NCBI RefSeq assembly: GCF_020524085.2 | Contig: NZ_CP129016.1 | Coordinates: 3,714,001 to 3,778,000 of the forward strand | Length of the DNA stretch: 64,000 nucleotides | Source of the DNA: Halobacillus litoralis | Lineage (GTDB): Bacteria > Bacillota > Bacilli > Bacillales > Halobacillaceae | Direction of reading: 5' to 3' | In this document: piece by piece, positions 43,958 to 53,057 of the stretch | How the letters are laid out: every line of letters starts with the position of its first letter | Position numbering within the stretch: position 1 is the first letter of the stretch | Program-made: the position numbers and the translations under genes | The notes under the pieces: generated by a model | The model's input: only the letters and a program-made list of their open reading frames with translations | Database searches by the model: none | What the model was told of the DNA's origin: nothing

Positions 43958-45170
43958 ACGTCAATTTCTTTTTCACATAGTTTTGTATAAATAGATAACT
44001 GAAGATACTTCCGCCTACCCATACAAGAACAAGCCCTATAGGATTCCATTGGAATATAAACAATAAGCCGAAGAGGAAGGTCTGAAACAACATAATCTGC
44101 TGTAACCATTGCAGGATTGCTTTTTCCTTCCATTCTTTCTTAACCGGGTATAGAGCCAGCCAAGCAATAGTGCGGTGGTGATTCCACAAGGTCATCATTT
44201 GAAATGCACTTAAATAGAGAAAAAGAATGGCAAACGCGACCTTCACCCAAAGATTGGATACAAACCAAATGGCCAGTGCACCAATCACTATGAGGCGGAT
44301 ATACATACCTAAATAATCACTGCTTCGTATAAACGTGATTTTATACAGATAAGAAAAGGTCTGGTTTTGCCTGTAAGGAACCCGATCTACTATCGCATGC
44401 ACAAGCGTGTGGCGCTTTTTAACTGTATTTTTCAAATGAGGAACATCTGTGAACATATTGGCGATTCTATAAAAGGTCCTCATCCTCTGCTGATCTTTTT
44501 CTACAAGTAAGTCCCAGGCGAGTCCAGCTTTTTGTCTGGAGAGGGTATACGTGTAAAGCACGACACCTACAAGTAGCACGGTTACGATACTGGCATAAAC
44601 CCACTCACCTTGAGCGAGAAAATAAAAAATGGTAATGTTCAATACCGCTTTAATGACCTGGTCCATGAGTCGTGTTCTCGGGTTTCTCTCCTTCAACATC
44701 CACCAGTTAGACATCATGTTCCAAATCTTAATAACAAGGACTACACCAATCATCATTAAGTAATACCGCGTACCGAGTTCTGGGTACGAGGCAAAATACA
44801 GGGGACCAAGTGCTGCTGATATTAGAAAGATGACATAAAGTTGGACAACGTAGCTGTAATATAAGCAGCGACGGAAGTAATCATCCAGCTGATATTCAGC
44901 AGGAAGCAGGAAAACTAAGTCCGGCTCTTTGAGGAGCGTACGAACAGGGCTATACCCTGCGATGAATCCAAAAGCTAAGGCTATAATCCAAGCAGTAGGA
45001 AAATCTTCCGGAAGGTCTTGGAGCCATTGCTGGTAATAATAAGCGAGCGCCGAAATAAAGAACAACATGGCAACGGCAATGTGGCCATTAAAAATATACT
45101 TTAAATAACGGCTGGTCTCTTTCGTATGTTCAGAGAAACGATTTGTCCAAAACTCTCTGGCATTAATCAT
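43956..45170 (-). CDS. ecsB: ABC transporter permease EcsB
   Basis: A 404-residue, polytopic membrane subunit of the EcsAB ABC transporter. It has a soluble start (MINAREFWTNRFSEHTKETSRYLKYIFNGH) and about eight to ten helices, with MVLFLLPAEYQLDDYFRRCLYYSY-type loops as in B. subtilis EcsB. In B. subtilis loss of Ecs impairs secretion, competence and the RasP intramembrane protease. The start overlaps ecsA by eight bases. Confidence 0.9.
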   Translation of the reverse strand: MINAREFWTNRFSEHTKETSRYLKYIFNGHIAVAMLFFISALAYYYQQWLQDLPEDFPTAWIIALAFGFIAGYSPVRTLLKEPDLVFLLPAEYQLDDYFRRCLYYSYVVQLYVIFLISAALGPLYFASYPELGTRYYLMMIGVVLVIKIWNMMSNWWMLKERNPRTRLMDQVIKAVLNITIFYFLAQGEWVYASIVTVLLVGVVLYTYTLSRQKAGLAWDLLVEKDQQRMRTFYRIANMFTDVPHLKNTVKKRHTLVHAIVDRVPYRQNQTFSYLYKITFIRSSDYLGMYIRLIVIGALAIWFVSNLWVKVAFAILFLYLSAFQMMTLWNHHRTIAWLALYPVKKEWKEKAILQWLQQIMLFQTFLFGLLFIFQWNPIGLVLVWVGGSIFSYLFIQNYVKKKLT

Positions 45171-45906
45171 GCTGCTCTTCCTTTGTCAGTTGCACGTAAA
45201 TATCATCAAGGGATGCTCCTGACTGACCAAATGATGTTCGCAGCTCCTCAAGTGTCCCTTTAGCTCTAATTTCTCCTTCATGGAGGATGACAAAACGATC
45301 ACAATATCTCTCAGCAGTTGCAAGAATATGAGTCGACATTAGAATTCCTGCCCCTTTATCTTTCATATCCTCCATCAACTGCAGGTAGGACTGTATACCA
45401 AGGGGATCCAGACCAACGAAAGGTTCATCAACAATATAGAGATCCGGTTCAATTAAGAATGCACACATAATCATAACCTTTTGGCGCATCCCTTTAGAGA
45501 AGTGTACAGGGAACCACTTGAGCTTTTTCTCCATACGAAATTCTTTAAGAAGAGGATGCAGTCTCTTTTTGAAAACATCTTCCGGCACATTGTAGGCCAT
45601 GGCGGTCAAGTGTAGATGTTCATACAAGGTCAATTCATCATATAAAATCGGCATCTCCGGGATATAACCAAGCTGCTGTCGATACTCTTCCGGGTTTTCT
45701 TCGAAGGATGTTCCATTAATGGAGACTTTTCCCTTCTTCGCCTGCATCATTCCTATGATGTGTTTGATCGTGGTACTTTTCCCTGCACCATTCAACCCGA
45801 TAAGGCCCACAATTTCATTTGGATTGACATCGAAAGAAATGCCGTTCAATACATTTTTATGAGTGTATCCTCCGTGGAGGTCTTTAATATGTAATAAAGG
45901 TTCCAT
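45163..45906 (-). CDS. ecsA: ABC transporter ATP-binding protein EcsA
   Basis: A 247-residue ATPase: Walker A GLNGAGKST (about 37-45), Q-loop in LGYIPEMP, signature region FSKGMRQKVMI (a variant of LSGGQ), Walker B DLYIVDEPFVGLDPLG and the H-loop STHIL. It powers EcsB. ATG at 45906 lies ahead of the divergent hit gene. First gene of ecsAB. Confidence 0.93.
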   Translation of the reverse strand: MEPLLHIKDLHGGYTHKNVLNGISFDVNPNEIVGLIGLNGAGKSTTIKHIIGMMQAKKGKVSINGTSFEENPEEYRQQLGYIPEMPILYDELTLYEHLHLTAMAYNVPEDVFKKRLHPLLKEFRMEKKLKWFPVHFSKGMRQKVMIMCAFLIEPDLYIVDEPFVGLDPLGIQSYLQLMEDMKDKGAGILMSTHILATAERYCDRFVILHEGEIRAKGTLEELRTSFGQSGASLDDIYVQLTKEEQHD

Positions 45907-46007
45907 CTAATCCCTCACTTCATTAATTTTCCTGCACAAATTTTATCATACTTTCTCATCCGTTACACTTTTCACACGCCGTCTTCATCGAGTTTTCACT
46001 CATTGAT

Positions 46008-46016
46008 ATGGTACAA
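46008..46016 (+). promoter_or_regulatory. Extended -10 promoter of hit
   Basis: TGGTACAAT gives an extended -10 (TGN-TACAAT) 30 bp before the hit start codon. Confidence 0.45.
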
Positions 46017-46045
46017 TGCTATCAAACGGAAAGGAGTGTTTGCAT

Positions 46046-46474
46046 ATGGCAGATGAATGCATTTTCTGCAAAATCATTGACGGAGAAATCCCTTCAGCGA
46101 AAGTGTATGAAGACGATGAGGTGTACGCTTTTCTTGATATCAGTCAAGTTACGAAAGGTCACACGCTAGTTATTCCCAAACAGCATTGCCAAGACATTTA
46201 CAACACACATCCAGAAACAGCAGAGAAGCTGTTCTCAAGAGTGCCGAAGATCGCAAATGCAATTAAACAAACCTATGCTCCTGTTGGTTTGAACGTCTTA
46301 AACAACAATGAGGAAGCAGCAGGCCAATCTGTTTTCCATCTACATATCCACCTTATTCCGAGATATGGTGAAGGAGATGGATTCGAGGCGAAGTGGGAAG
46401 TCCACTCCGATGATTACTCTCCAGAAGATTTACAAGCCATCGCTGGTGAGATCAATCACCACATCCCTGGTTAA
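46046..46474 (+). CDS. hit: HIT family protein
   Basis: A 142-residue histidine-triad nucleotide hydrolase/transferase. CIFCKIIDGEIPSAKVYEDD holds a zinc-type Cys pair, and the triad motif is QSVFHLHIHLIPR. ATG at 46046 follows AAAGGAGTG; an earlier in-frame ATG lies inside the promoter. It is divergent to ecsA, as in B. subtilis. The physiological substrate is probably an AMP-linked amine or dinucleotide. Confidence 0.93.
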   Translation: MADECIFCKIIDGEIPSAKVYEDDEVYAFLDISQVTKGHTLVIPKQHCQDIYNTHPETAEKLFSRVPKIANAIKQTYAPVGLNVLNNNEEAAGQSVFHLHIHLIPRYGEGDGFEAKWEVHSDDYSPEDLQAIAGEINHHIPG

Positions 46475-46479
46475 ATGGA

Positions 46480-46509
46480 TTGATTTCCTAAAGAGAAAAC
46501 TGCTATAAT
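46480..46509 (+). promoter_or_regulatory. trpP promoter
   Basis: TTGATT (46480-46485), an 18-base spacer and a consensus TATAAT (46504-46509), giving a leader of about 80 nt before trpP. Confidence 0.65.
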
Positions 46510-46560
46510 ACTAGCATGCAATCGCAAACGGTCATGAGGGCACGTTTGGATGGCAAATTT

Positions 46561-46588
46561 CAGATGAGATTAGAATAGTTGAGGAGAG
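46561..46588 (+). promoter_or_regulatory. TRAP-binding (G/T)AG triplet array over the trpP ribosome binding site
   Basis: CAG-AT-GAG-AT-TAG-AA-TAG-TT-GAG-GA-GAG: five perfect (G/T)AG triplets, plus a leading CAG, each separated by exactly two bases. The last two form the Shine-Dalgarno sequence. Triplets with two-base spacing are what tryptophan-bound TRAP wraps around itself, and in B. subtilis TRAP represses trpP translation this way. Confidence 0.8.
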
Positions 46589-46596
46589 ATGTTTAA

Positions 46597-47131
46597 ATGA
46601 ATATTCGTGTTTTAGTCATGTTGTCTTTATTTGTAGGAATTGGTGCTGTTCTGCATGCCGTCGCACCCCCCATTCTTTTTTGGAATGCGACCGGATATGA
46701 TGCTCGCTATGATGTTCCTAGGGATCTTATTGTTCCCTAAACCATCTTATGTCCTATTGTTATCTTTAGCGACAGGTTTCATCTCAGCGATGACAACCAC
46801 CGTTCCAGGCGGCCAACTGGCCAATATCATCGATAAGCCCTTCACAGCATTTGCATTTTTCGGGCTTGTCCTATTGACTAAAAAAATATCACATCAAAAA
46901 TTCGTACAGCCTGCTTTAGCAGCCATCGGTACGATGATCAGCGGCTCCATCTTCTTAGGTGTTGTCCTTTATATCATCGGTCTTATGGAAGCGAGCTTCG
47001 GCCTCATGTTTGCTACAGTTGTTCTACCCGCAGCTGCATTTAACGTATTGTTCGTAGCTATCATGTATCCGATTGCTCAAAAAATCTTAAGACGAACAAA
47101 CCTTACTAAAGCAGCTCAGACAGCCTCTTAA
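46597..47131 (+). CDS. trpP: Tryptophan transporter TrpP, frameshifted
   Basis: A small membrane transporter (about 177 residues, five to six helices) for tryptophan uptake. It starts at ATG 46597 with MNIRVLVMLSLFVGIGAVLHAVAPP, then a run of six C (46666-46671) puts the rest in another frame: FFFGMRPDMMLAMMFLGILLFP..PGGQLANIIDKPFTAF..YPIAQKILRR, as in B. subtilis TrpP (172 aa). Dropping one C restores one protein. A downstream ATG at 46640 is not a true start because it begins inside the conserved N-terminus. GAGGAGAG serves as ribosome site and TRAP target. Confidence 0.88.
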
Positions 47132-47163
47132 AGAGGATATACAGAATGAACCTTGACTTACAC

Positions 47164-47195
47164 CAAAGGCACTACATCGAATGTAGTGCCTTTGC
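47164..47195 (+). terminator. trpP terminator
   Basis: AAAGGCACTACAT/ATGTAGTGCCTTT 13-bp stem, loop CGA. The T-tract is weak. Confidence 0.65.
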
Positions 47196-47299
47196 TTTAC
47201 CTTCTCGTCCGAAGAATATTTTTTATGTTTTTAAGGTTTCATTCATACATATTAAGAGAAAATATAAAATAGAGAGTGATTGAAAGGAGACTGACTGAT

Positions 47300-47707
47300 A
47301 TGCCGAATGGAAAATCATTAGCGCTGGGATTTTTAGTCGGAGGAGTCGTTGGAGCTGCTTATACGTTATTGAACACCCCTTCCTCCGGTCGTGATTTTAG
47401 AGAAAATGCCAAACTGAAAAGCGAGAATTTGAAAAATACGGTTCTCAGCTTAAAAGAAGAAGGAATGCAATTGAAGGATCAGATCGCCCAAACGTCTAAA
47501 GAAGGGGCAGAGCTGATCAAAGAGCTTTCTGAAGATGTAAAAACATCCATTGAAAGCTGGAAGCGCACAGTCGAACCACATCAAAAAAACATCCAAAAAT
47601 ATCTAGAACAAATCGAAGCAAGCTTGAAAGAACTGGAAGAAAAAGCAAAGGCTGAGCAACCAGACCATACGACACAACCTAGTCATGATGTCATCAACCA
47701 TCAATAA
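47300..47707 (+). CDS. yhaH: YtxH-like protein YhaH
   Basis: A 135-residue protein with an N-terminal glycine-rich helix (ALGFLVGGVVGAAYTLLNTPSSGRDFREN) and a long, charged amphipathic tail (LKEEGMQLKDQIAQTSKEGAEL..), the YtxH/YhaH pattern of general-stress proteins. ATG at 47300 follows GAAAGGAG; an upstream TTG is not supported. B. subtilis yhaH lies between trpP and scoC, as here with opuA inserted. Function unknown. Confidence 0.82.
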   Translation: MPNGKSLALGFLVGGVVGAAYTLLNTPSSGRDFRENAKLKSENLKNTVLSLKEEGMQLKDQIAQTSKEGAELIKELSEDVKTSIESWKRTVEPHQKNIQKYLEQIEASLKELEEKAKAEQPDHTTQPSHDVINHQ

Positions 47708-47714
47708 CCTATCG

Positions 47715-47738
47715 ATCCCGCCTCGAGCGGGATTTTTT
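47715..47738 (+). terminator. yhaH terminator
   Basis: ATCCCGC-CTCGA-GCGGGAT followed by T5. Confidence 0.82.
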
Positions 47739-47786
47739 ATGTTTGTCCCTTTCCCTTATTTATATTCCCCCCCTTTCGTTCTATGC

Positions 47787-47826
47787 AAAAAAAAAAGCGT
47801 GTAGAGATTTACTCTCTACACGCTTT
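47787..47826 (-). terminator. opuA operon terminator
   Basis: AGCGTGTAGAGA/TCTCTACACGCT stem with a run of ten A on the left, i.e. T10 downstream of opuAC on the minus strand. Confidence 0.85.
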
Positions 47827-47836
47827 TACAAGCTGA

Positions 47837-48772
47837 TTACTCAGCCGCTTCTAAATCTTCAATAGAATCGACATCCATATATTTAGGAACAACTAGACCA
47901 ATCTTAGCACCTTCAAGGTTCGCTCCAAGGTCTTCTAGATTATCTTTATTTTGCTCGTACTGATCACCATGTGTTCCTGGCAACCATGCAGCCACCATGC
48001 CATCTGCTTCACCAGCTGCCACAGACTCCCACATTGGGCCATTATCCAACGGTGTAATCGTTACATCAAAGCCTTGTGCCTTCATGACTTCTGCAACGAC
48101 ATTCGTTGACGCAATCTCAGAATCCCAGTTTACAAGTACAAGTTCAACCTCAGTACCGTCCACTTCTTCTGTACCCTCTGTCCAAGCTTCTACTTTATCC
48201 TGGTTATTAGAAATCCAATTTTGAGCTGCTTCTTCCGGGCTTGCACCATCAGTAATCTCAAGCATAACTTCTTCCATATCCGCTGCTTCCCAGTTGAACT
48301 GATCTAAGATTTTATATGCGTTCGGCTTCTCATCTTCCAGCCCTTTACGAACCATTGTTTTAATTTGTTCTTCCCCACCAAAAACTTCTTTTGGATCTTC
48401 AAGGTATTTCAAGTCATACTTCGCGAATTTCCAGTGTGGAGTCCAGCCAGTAACAACAATTGGTTCTTCGTTCTCAATAGCTTCTCCTAGAGCTGTTGCC
48501 ATTGCACCGGAAGAAGATGTAGCAACTTCCCATCCACTAAGGTTTTCGTACTCTTCTGTCGCTTGTTCTGCAGAACTCACGACACCTGCGCCTGCTTCAA
48601 TTCCGGTGATTTCATAGTCCATTTCTTCTCCATAATTCATTTCAGAAGCGGCTTCATCACCGTTAGAATCTCCAGTAGACTCTGTACCTTCTTCCTCTGA
48701 AGATCCACAACCTGCTGCGACAAGTGTTAAAGATAGTCCGGCAACCATGCCAAAACGTTTCCAGTTAAACAT
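47837..48772 (-). CDS. opuAC: Glycine betaine ABC transporter substrate-binding lipoprotein OpuAC
   Basis: A 311-residue lipoprotein that captures glycine betaine outside the membrane. Lipobox LVAAGC places the lipid Cys at residue 22, followed by a very acidic Ser/Glu/Asp linker. The ligand domain shows GWEVATSSSGAMATALGEAIENEEPIVVTGWTPHWKF and the later MWESVAAGEADGMVAAWLPGTHG with the Trp residues that form the betaine cage. Last gene of opuAA-AB-AC, before a strong terminator. Confidence 0.94.
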   Translation of the reverse strand: MFNWKRFGMVAGLSLTLVAAGCGSSEEEGTESTGDSNGDEAASEMNYGEEMDYEITGIEAGAGVVSSAEQATEEYENLSGWEVATSSSGAMATALGEAIENEEPIVVTGWTPHWKFAKYDLKYLEDPKEVFGGEEQIKTMVRKGLEDEKPNAYKILDQFNWEAADMEEVMLEITDGASPEEAAQNWISNNQDKVEAWTEGTEEVDGTEVELVLVNWDSEIASTNVVAEVMKAQGFDVTITPLDNGPMWESVAAGEADGMVAAWLPGTHGDQYEQNKDNLEDLGANLEGAKIGLVVPKYMDVDSIEDLEAAE

Positions 48773-48844
48773 GTAAATTTCTCCCCTTATAATGATTTTT
48801 ATATATAGATAAAAGGTCTAAGGACCCTTTTCTAACCCTATTTA

Positions 48845-49690
48845 CTAGTCACCCCGTTGGGTGTTCAAGTTTTGTGTAAAACGATCTATGATAATCGCAA
48901 GAATAACGATTCCGAGACCTGCTACGAAACCAGTTCCGACTTCTGCACGCTGAAGCCCGGTAATAACCGTTTGTCCAAGTCCCTTCGCACCAATCATGGA
49001 TGCAATGACCACCATGGATAATGCAAGCATCACAGTTTGGTTAATCCCAGCCATGATTGTCTTTTTAGCCATTGGCAATTGGACTTTAAATAATTTTTGA
49101 GTTCCAGTCGTACCGAATGCATCAGATGCCTCAATCAATTCATGGGACACCTGCCGAATTCCAAGGTTGGTAAAACGAACAGTCGGTGGTGTTGCGAAAA
49201 TGACAGAGGCAAACACCCCTGGCACCATACCGATACTGAAGAAAGCTACAGCCGGAATTAGGTATACGAATGCGGGCATCGTCTGCATAAAATCAAGGAC
49301 AGGTGTAAGAATTTTCTCTGCCACTTTGCTTTTAGCCATCCAAATTCCAAATGGAACTCCAATAATAACAGAGATCAAACTTGCAAAAATGACAAGCGTA
49401 AACGTGTTCATCAACTCTTCCCATAACTCCTGATTAGCAATGAACCAAAGGCCAATCACTGAAAAAGCAGTTAAGCCCAATTTTTTCCCTGAAGCAAAGA
49501 ATGCTAGAACACCTACAACAATAATGAACAGCCAAATGGGTATGCTCATTAACCAATCTTCTGCTACGATTTCAATGAAATCTCCAAAGTCTTCCTTTAT
49601 AAAATCAAATAAGAATTCAAATGTATCTGTTGTCCACTCTGTCGCTGCATCAATCCACTCAGCTACAGGCAGTTTAGGAATCAAACCCAT
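48845..49690 (-). CDS. opuAB: Glycine betaine ABC transporter permease OpuAB
   Basis: A 281-residue membrane subunit with about six to seven helices and the EAA-type loop [61 protein letters not shown] in the N-terminal part fits OpuAB/ProW. ATG at 49690 overlaps opuAA by 17 bases, implying coupling. It imports glycine betaine during high osmolarity. Confidence 0.94.
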   Translation of the reverse strand: MGLIPKLPVAEWIDAATEWTTDTFEFLFDFIKEDFGDFIEIVAEDWLMSIPIWLFIIVVGVLAFFASGKKLGLTAFSVIGLWFIANQELWEELMNTFTLVIFASLISVIIGVPFGIWMAKSKVAEKILTPVLDFMQTMPAFVYLIPAVAFFSIGMVPGVFASVIFATPPTVRFTNLGIRQVSHELIEASDAFGTTGTQKLFKVQLPMAKKTIMAGINQTVMLALSMVVIASMIGAKGLGQTVITGLQRAEVGTGFVAGLGIVILAIIIDRFTQNLNTQRGD

Positions 49691-50876
49691 TTAAATTCAC
49701 CTCACTTCCAGCTAACGCCGCTAGTACGGCTCCTCTCACGATTACCCCTTTCAATTTTCCTTCTTCAATGACAGCTACAGGTACCGGGGAATCATGGATA
49801 ATATCAAAAATTTCCTGCATTGGTGTTTGAGGCTCAACCTTCGGCACATCTGTGCGAAGAATACCATTCAAGTTATCTGAATCCTGCTTCACAGCATTAG
49901 AAACATCATCGGCGGTTACATAACCATGAAGATTTCTTTTTGCATCCGTAACATAAATGCTTGAAAGACCTTCCTTACGCATCCGTTCAAGAGCTGTACG
50001 AGGACCATGCTTTTGTATATCTACTGTTTCTGGGCGTTTCATAATATTTTCAGCCGTCAACACTTTGGAACGGTCTACATCCTCAACGAACTTCTCAACG
50101 TAATCGTTGGCTGGATTCACTAGGATCTCTTCCGGTGTGCCAATTTGAACGATGCGTCCATCCTTCATAAGAGCGATCCGGTCACCAATTCTTAACGCCT
50201 CATCAAGATCATGGGTAATGAATAGAATCGTTTTCTTCATGGATTCTTGCAGCTCCAATAATTCGTCCTGCATTTCTTTACGAATCAATGGATCCAGAGC
50301 AGAAAAGGCCTCATCCATCAGTAGAACTTCTGGATCGTTCGCAAGGGCTCGTGCAAGACCTACACGCTGCTGCATACCTCCGGATAGTTGACCAGGAAAT
50401 TGATGGATGTATCCACCTAGTCCGACCATCTCTAAAGATTTCTTCGCTTTTTCTTTACGCTCATTTTTATCAATCCCTTGGACTTCAAGCCCGAACTCTG
50501 CGTTTTCCAGCACTGTACGGTGTGGGAAAAGACCAAAGCGTTGGAATACCATGCTCAACTTTTGACGACGGACATCTCGTAAATCTTTGCTGTCCATCTT
50601 AGCCAAATCCTGACCATCGATATATACACTACCTTCTGTTGGTTCAATTAATCGGTTGATTAACCGGACAAGCGTGGATTTACCACTTCCGGACAGCCCC
50701 ATGATGACAAAGATTTCGCCTTCTTCTACATCAAAGGACGCGCGGTTAACACCGACTGTGTTGCCGGTTTTTTCAAGGATATCTTCTTTTGATAAACCCT
50801 CATCTAAGTATTTGGTAGCCTTTTTGGCATTCTTACCGAAAATTTTCGATAAGTTTTCTACTTGAATAATCGGCAC
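49674..50876 (-). CDS. opuAA: Glycine betaine ABC transporter ATP-binding protein OpuAA
   Basis: A 400-residue ATPase: Walker [11 protein letters not shown]-loop [12 protein letters not shown], signature [16 protein letters not shown], Walker [17 protein letters not shown]-loop THDLDEAL. Two C-terminal CBS domains ([13 protein letters not shown].., VKGVI) sense ionic strength in OpuA-type transporters. I use GTG at 50876, since GAGGTGAT lies five bases before it; a GTG at 50885 lies within that ribosome site. First gene of the opuA operon. Confidence 0.94.
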   Translation of the reverse strand: MPIIQVENLSKIFGKNAKKATKYLDEGLSKEDILEKTGNTVGVNRASFDVEEGEIFVIMGLSGSGKSTLVRLINRLIEPTEGSVYIDGQDLAKMDSKDLRDVRRQKLSMVFQRFGLFPHRTVLENAEFGLEVQGIDKNERKEKAKKSLEMVGLGGYIHQFPGQLSGGMQQRVGLARALANDPEVLLMDEAFSALDPLIRKEMQDELLELQESMKKTILFITHDLDEALRIGDRIALMKDGRIVQIGTPEEILVNPANDYVEKFVEDVDRSKVLTAENIMKRPETVDIQKHGPRTALERMRKEGLSSIYVTDAKRNLHGYVTADDVSNAVKQDSDNLNGILRTDVPKVEPQTPMQEIFDIIHDSPVPVAVIEEGKLKGVIVRGAVLAALAGSEVNLNGFDS

Positions 50877-50949
50877 GTCGATCACCTCTTCTGTTTTTGT
50901 TTATTATGGTACGTTTTGCCGTTATTATTTCCGAACTCAATCAAGCACC

Positions 50950-50985
50950 TTACATAATGTAACCTATTTGTAATAGAAAGTTCAA
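50950..50985 (-). promoter_or_regulatory. opuA promoter with overlapping palindrome
   Basis: On the minus strand TTGAAC (50980-50985), 17 bases, then TTACAT (50957-50962). A perfect 13-bp palindrome TTACATAATGTAA (50950-50962) covers the -10 and is a candidate operator for the divergent GbsR-type regulator. Confidence 0.5.
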
Positions 50986-51019
50986 ACGATAAATACTTTT
51001 AATCAAGTACAAAAATTAC

Positions 51020-51037
51020 GTACAGTTGAAACTGTAC
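51020..51037. promoter_or_regulatory. Perfect 18-bp palindrome upstream of the GbsR-type regulator
   Basis: GTACAGTT-GA-AACTGTAC, 8-bp arms with a 2-bp centre, between opuAA and the divergent regulator gene. It is probably an operator for that regulator. Confidence 0.6.
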
Positions 51038-51163
51038 AAAGTTTAAGGCATGAATTACGCCATTTTACTTCTAAATCCTTTATATTTAAGCCCTTTCAGT
51101 AATTTTTATAACAATGGAAATTATAGTAACGTTGTACATAGATTTTTTGCGAAGGAGGATCTT

Positions 51164-51685
51164 ATGGTAGTAAAAGACCACCATTTCCTTGAGGACATGC
51201 ATACAAAAGTCACACATGAATTTTCTAAAACATTGGAAATGTTTGGACTTACCCCCGCTGATGCACGGTTGTTTGTTACTCTCTATCTGCATCAGGGTCC
51301 AATGACGTTAGATGAAATGAGCGAAGCTTTGGGTAAAAGTAAAACTTCAATGAGTACAGGCGTTAGAGGCTTATTAGATCAAGGTCTGGTCGAACGAGTA
51401 TGGAAGAAAGGCTTCCGTAAAGACCTCTATCAAGCTAATGAAAACTTATATCGAAATTTCATGTCTTCCTATATAAATAAGTGGCAGTTAGCTGCAAGTG
51501 GACAAAAAGATACGCTTGAAAATATGGAAAGCGAGTTAAAAGACCGAATACAGGATTATGTCAATCAAGAGCAGATGCAACAAGCGGAACAACTGTACAG
51601 ACGGATGGAAGATATGGTCCGTTTTCACGAATGGATTGCTGAAGCTTTCAAAGAGTTAGATCCTAACGAAAAACCTTCTGATTAA
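51164..51685 (+). CDS. opuAR: GbsR-type (MarR superfamily) regulator of opuA
   Basis: A 173-residue winged-helix protein with GLTPADARLFVTLYLHQGPMTLDEMSEALGKSKTSMSTGVRGLLDQGLVERVWKKGFRKDLY, the GbsR/OpcR signature. A helical C-terminal domain follows. ATG at 51164 follows GAAGGAGG; upstream in-frame codons lack a site. It is divergent to opuAA with palindromes between them. GbsR-type proteins next to opuA have been called OpuAR in other bacilli; control of opuA here is inferred. GbsR itself senses choline. Confidence 0.82.
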   Translation: MVVKDHHFLEDMHTKVTHEFSKTLEMFGLTPADARLFVTLYLHQGPMTLDEMSEALGKSKTSMSTGVRGLLDQGLVERVWKKGFRKDLYQANENLYRNFMSSYINKWQLAASGQKDTLENMESELKDRIQDYVNQEQMQQAEQLYRRMEDMVRFHEWIAEAFKELDPNEKPSD

Positions 51686-51698
51686 CCCCTCCCCCCCT

Positions 51699-51744
51699 AA
51701 CATGCAGATCCATTTTTGTCCGATCTGCATGTTAATTATTTTTT
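51699..51744 (+). terminator. Terminator of the opuA regulator gene
   Basis: AACATGCAGATC/GATCTGCATGTT 12-bp stem, then AATTATTTTTTC. Confidence 0.8.
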
Positions 51745-51866
51745 CAGCACATTATATCTTGATAATTTACAAAAATTTTATATCATTATAAGTGGGTAAC
51801 TCTTAAAAACTAATAGCCGATTGAGGATAGAATAGTTTTAAAAAATACCTTAAGAGGGTGAGGTAA

Positions 51867-52439
51867 ATGAAGGACAAAATCTCAAAAAGAGAAGCCATTT
51901 TCTACAGTCATAAAATGGCTCAACTTTCCAAAGCACTATGGAAAGCCATTGAAAAGGACTGGCAGGATTGGATTAAGCCATTCCAATTGAACATCAACGA
52001 ACATCACATTTTGTGGATTGCTTACCATTTGAAAGGGGCGAGCATTTCTGAGATTTCCAAGTATGGTGTCATGCATGTGTCAACTGCCTTCAATTTCTCC
52101 AAGAAGATGGAAGAGCGCGGCCTCCTTCAGTTTTCTAAACGTGAAAATGACAAAAGAAACACGTATGTAGAATTAACAAATGCAGGGGTTGAACTTCTAG
52201 AAGCAACGCTGAATGAGTATAACCCAGAAGATAATTCTGTACTGAGAGGCGTTATGCCCATGACAGAAATGTATGGAAAGCTTCCTGAGTTCTTAGATTT
52301 ATCTGCTTTGATTAAGGAGATCTATGGAGACGAATATATAGAAATCCTGGAACGTTCACTAGAAAACATTGAAGAAGAAGCTTTAGTTCAACAACCGACA
52401 GATATTGAGGATTATAAGAAGAAATCAAGGTCCTCATAA
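51867..52439 (+). CDS. scoC: Transition-state regulator ScoC (Hpr), MarR family
   Basis: A 190-residue MarR-type repressor of protease and sporulation genes. The sequence [58 protein letters not shown] closely matches B. subtilis ScoC/Hpr (203 aa). ATG at 51867 follows AAGAGGGTGAGG. It converges on yhaI and shares a bidirectional terminator. Confident. Confidence 0.93.
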   Translation: MKDKISKREAIFYSHKMAQLSKALWKAIEKDWQDWIKPFQLNINEHHILWIAYHLKGASISEISKYGVMHVSTAFNFSKKMEERGLLQFSKRENDKRNTYVELTNAGVELLEATLNEYNPEDNSVLRGVMPMTEMYGKLPEFLDLSALIKEIYGDEYIEILERSLENIEEEALVQQPTDIEDYKKKSRSS

Positions 52440-52460
52440 CAGATAGGAGCATAAATAAAT

Positions 52461-52497
52461 AGAACCCTTTCCAATAAACATTGATTGGAAAGGGTTC
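52461..52497. terminator. Bidirectional terminator, scoC / yhaI
   Basis: AGAACCCTTTCCAAT/ATTGGAAAGGGTTCT 15-bp stem between convergent stops. Confidence 0.82.
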
Positions 52498-52829
52498 TAT
52501 TTATTTTGAAGATGAATAAGTTGGTTCACTAATTCCGGGTAAAGCCCCTGTTGATTGAGTGCCTTTAACGCTTCTTCTATAGGGAGTTTATAACAAAGCA
52601 TGCCGGCAAAGTGAAGCATTAAATTAGAATGATCAATCAAACCGTTAGCTACGTCTTCTTCGTAACGTTCATTCAAAATTTCTAACAATTGCAACGTTTC
52701 TTTATATTCTTTTTTTGTTAAGGTTTTTTCAATAACTAATTTCGTAAAAGGATATCTCTTCATCTCTTCGACTTCTAGTAATAAATTCAAGTGGAATGCA
52801 AAGGTTTCGCATCGAATTTCCTTCTCCAA
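52497..52829 (-). CDS. yhaI: YhaI-like protein (DUF1878)
   Basis: A 110-residue helical protein with a central EEMKRYPFTKLVIEKTLTKKEYKETLQLLEILNERYEED, matching B. subtilis YhaI (113 aa). I choose the TTG at 52829, since GGAGGGAG lies five bases before it and the product then aligns with the family; the upstream ATG at 52865 would add a Cys/Gly stretch. Function unknown. It sits downstream of scoC as in B. subtilis. Confidence 0.8.
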   Translation of the reverse strand: MEKEIRCETFAFHLNLLLEVEEMKRYPFTKLVIEKTLTKKEYKETLQLLEILNERYEEDVANGLIDHSNLMLHFAGMLCYKLPIEEALKALNQQGLYPELVNQLIHLQNK

Positions 52830-52893
52830 AATACTCCCTCCACAACCTGCTGTCACCCTTGTCATACCAAGGTTTATAAGATCTTACAACAAA

Positions 52894-52943
52894 AGAGAAA
52901 AAAGCAAATATTTTTTTTACAGAAAACCTATTGCTTTTTCTCT
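52894..52943. other. Long AT-rich inverted repeat upstream of yhaI and yhaJ
   Basis: AGAGAAAAAAGCAA (52894-52907) can pair with TTGCTTTTTCTCT (52931-52943) around a 23-base T-rich loop, in the divergent gap between yhaI and yhaJ. It could be an operator or a transcript hairpin; its role is unclear. Confidence 0.4.
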
Positions 52944-53057
52944 TCAAACATACTATTATTCGTCTTGTGCCAAACAAACGAAACATAAAACGTACTACTA
53001 TCATATCGATATTCATAATAAATTCACAGTATTTTTTGTTGTAAGGGAGGGATTCTT

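Noticed and set aside
46640..47131. trpP taken as an intact gene starting at ATG 46640
   Set aside because: The conserved N-terminus (MNIRVLVMLSLFVGIGAVLHAV) lies upstream in another frame with the proper ribosome site; the break is one extra C.
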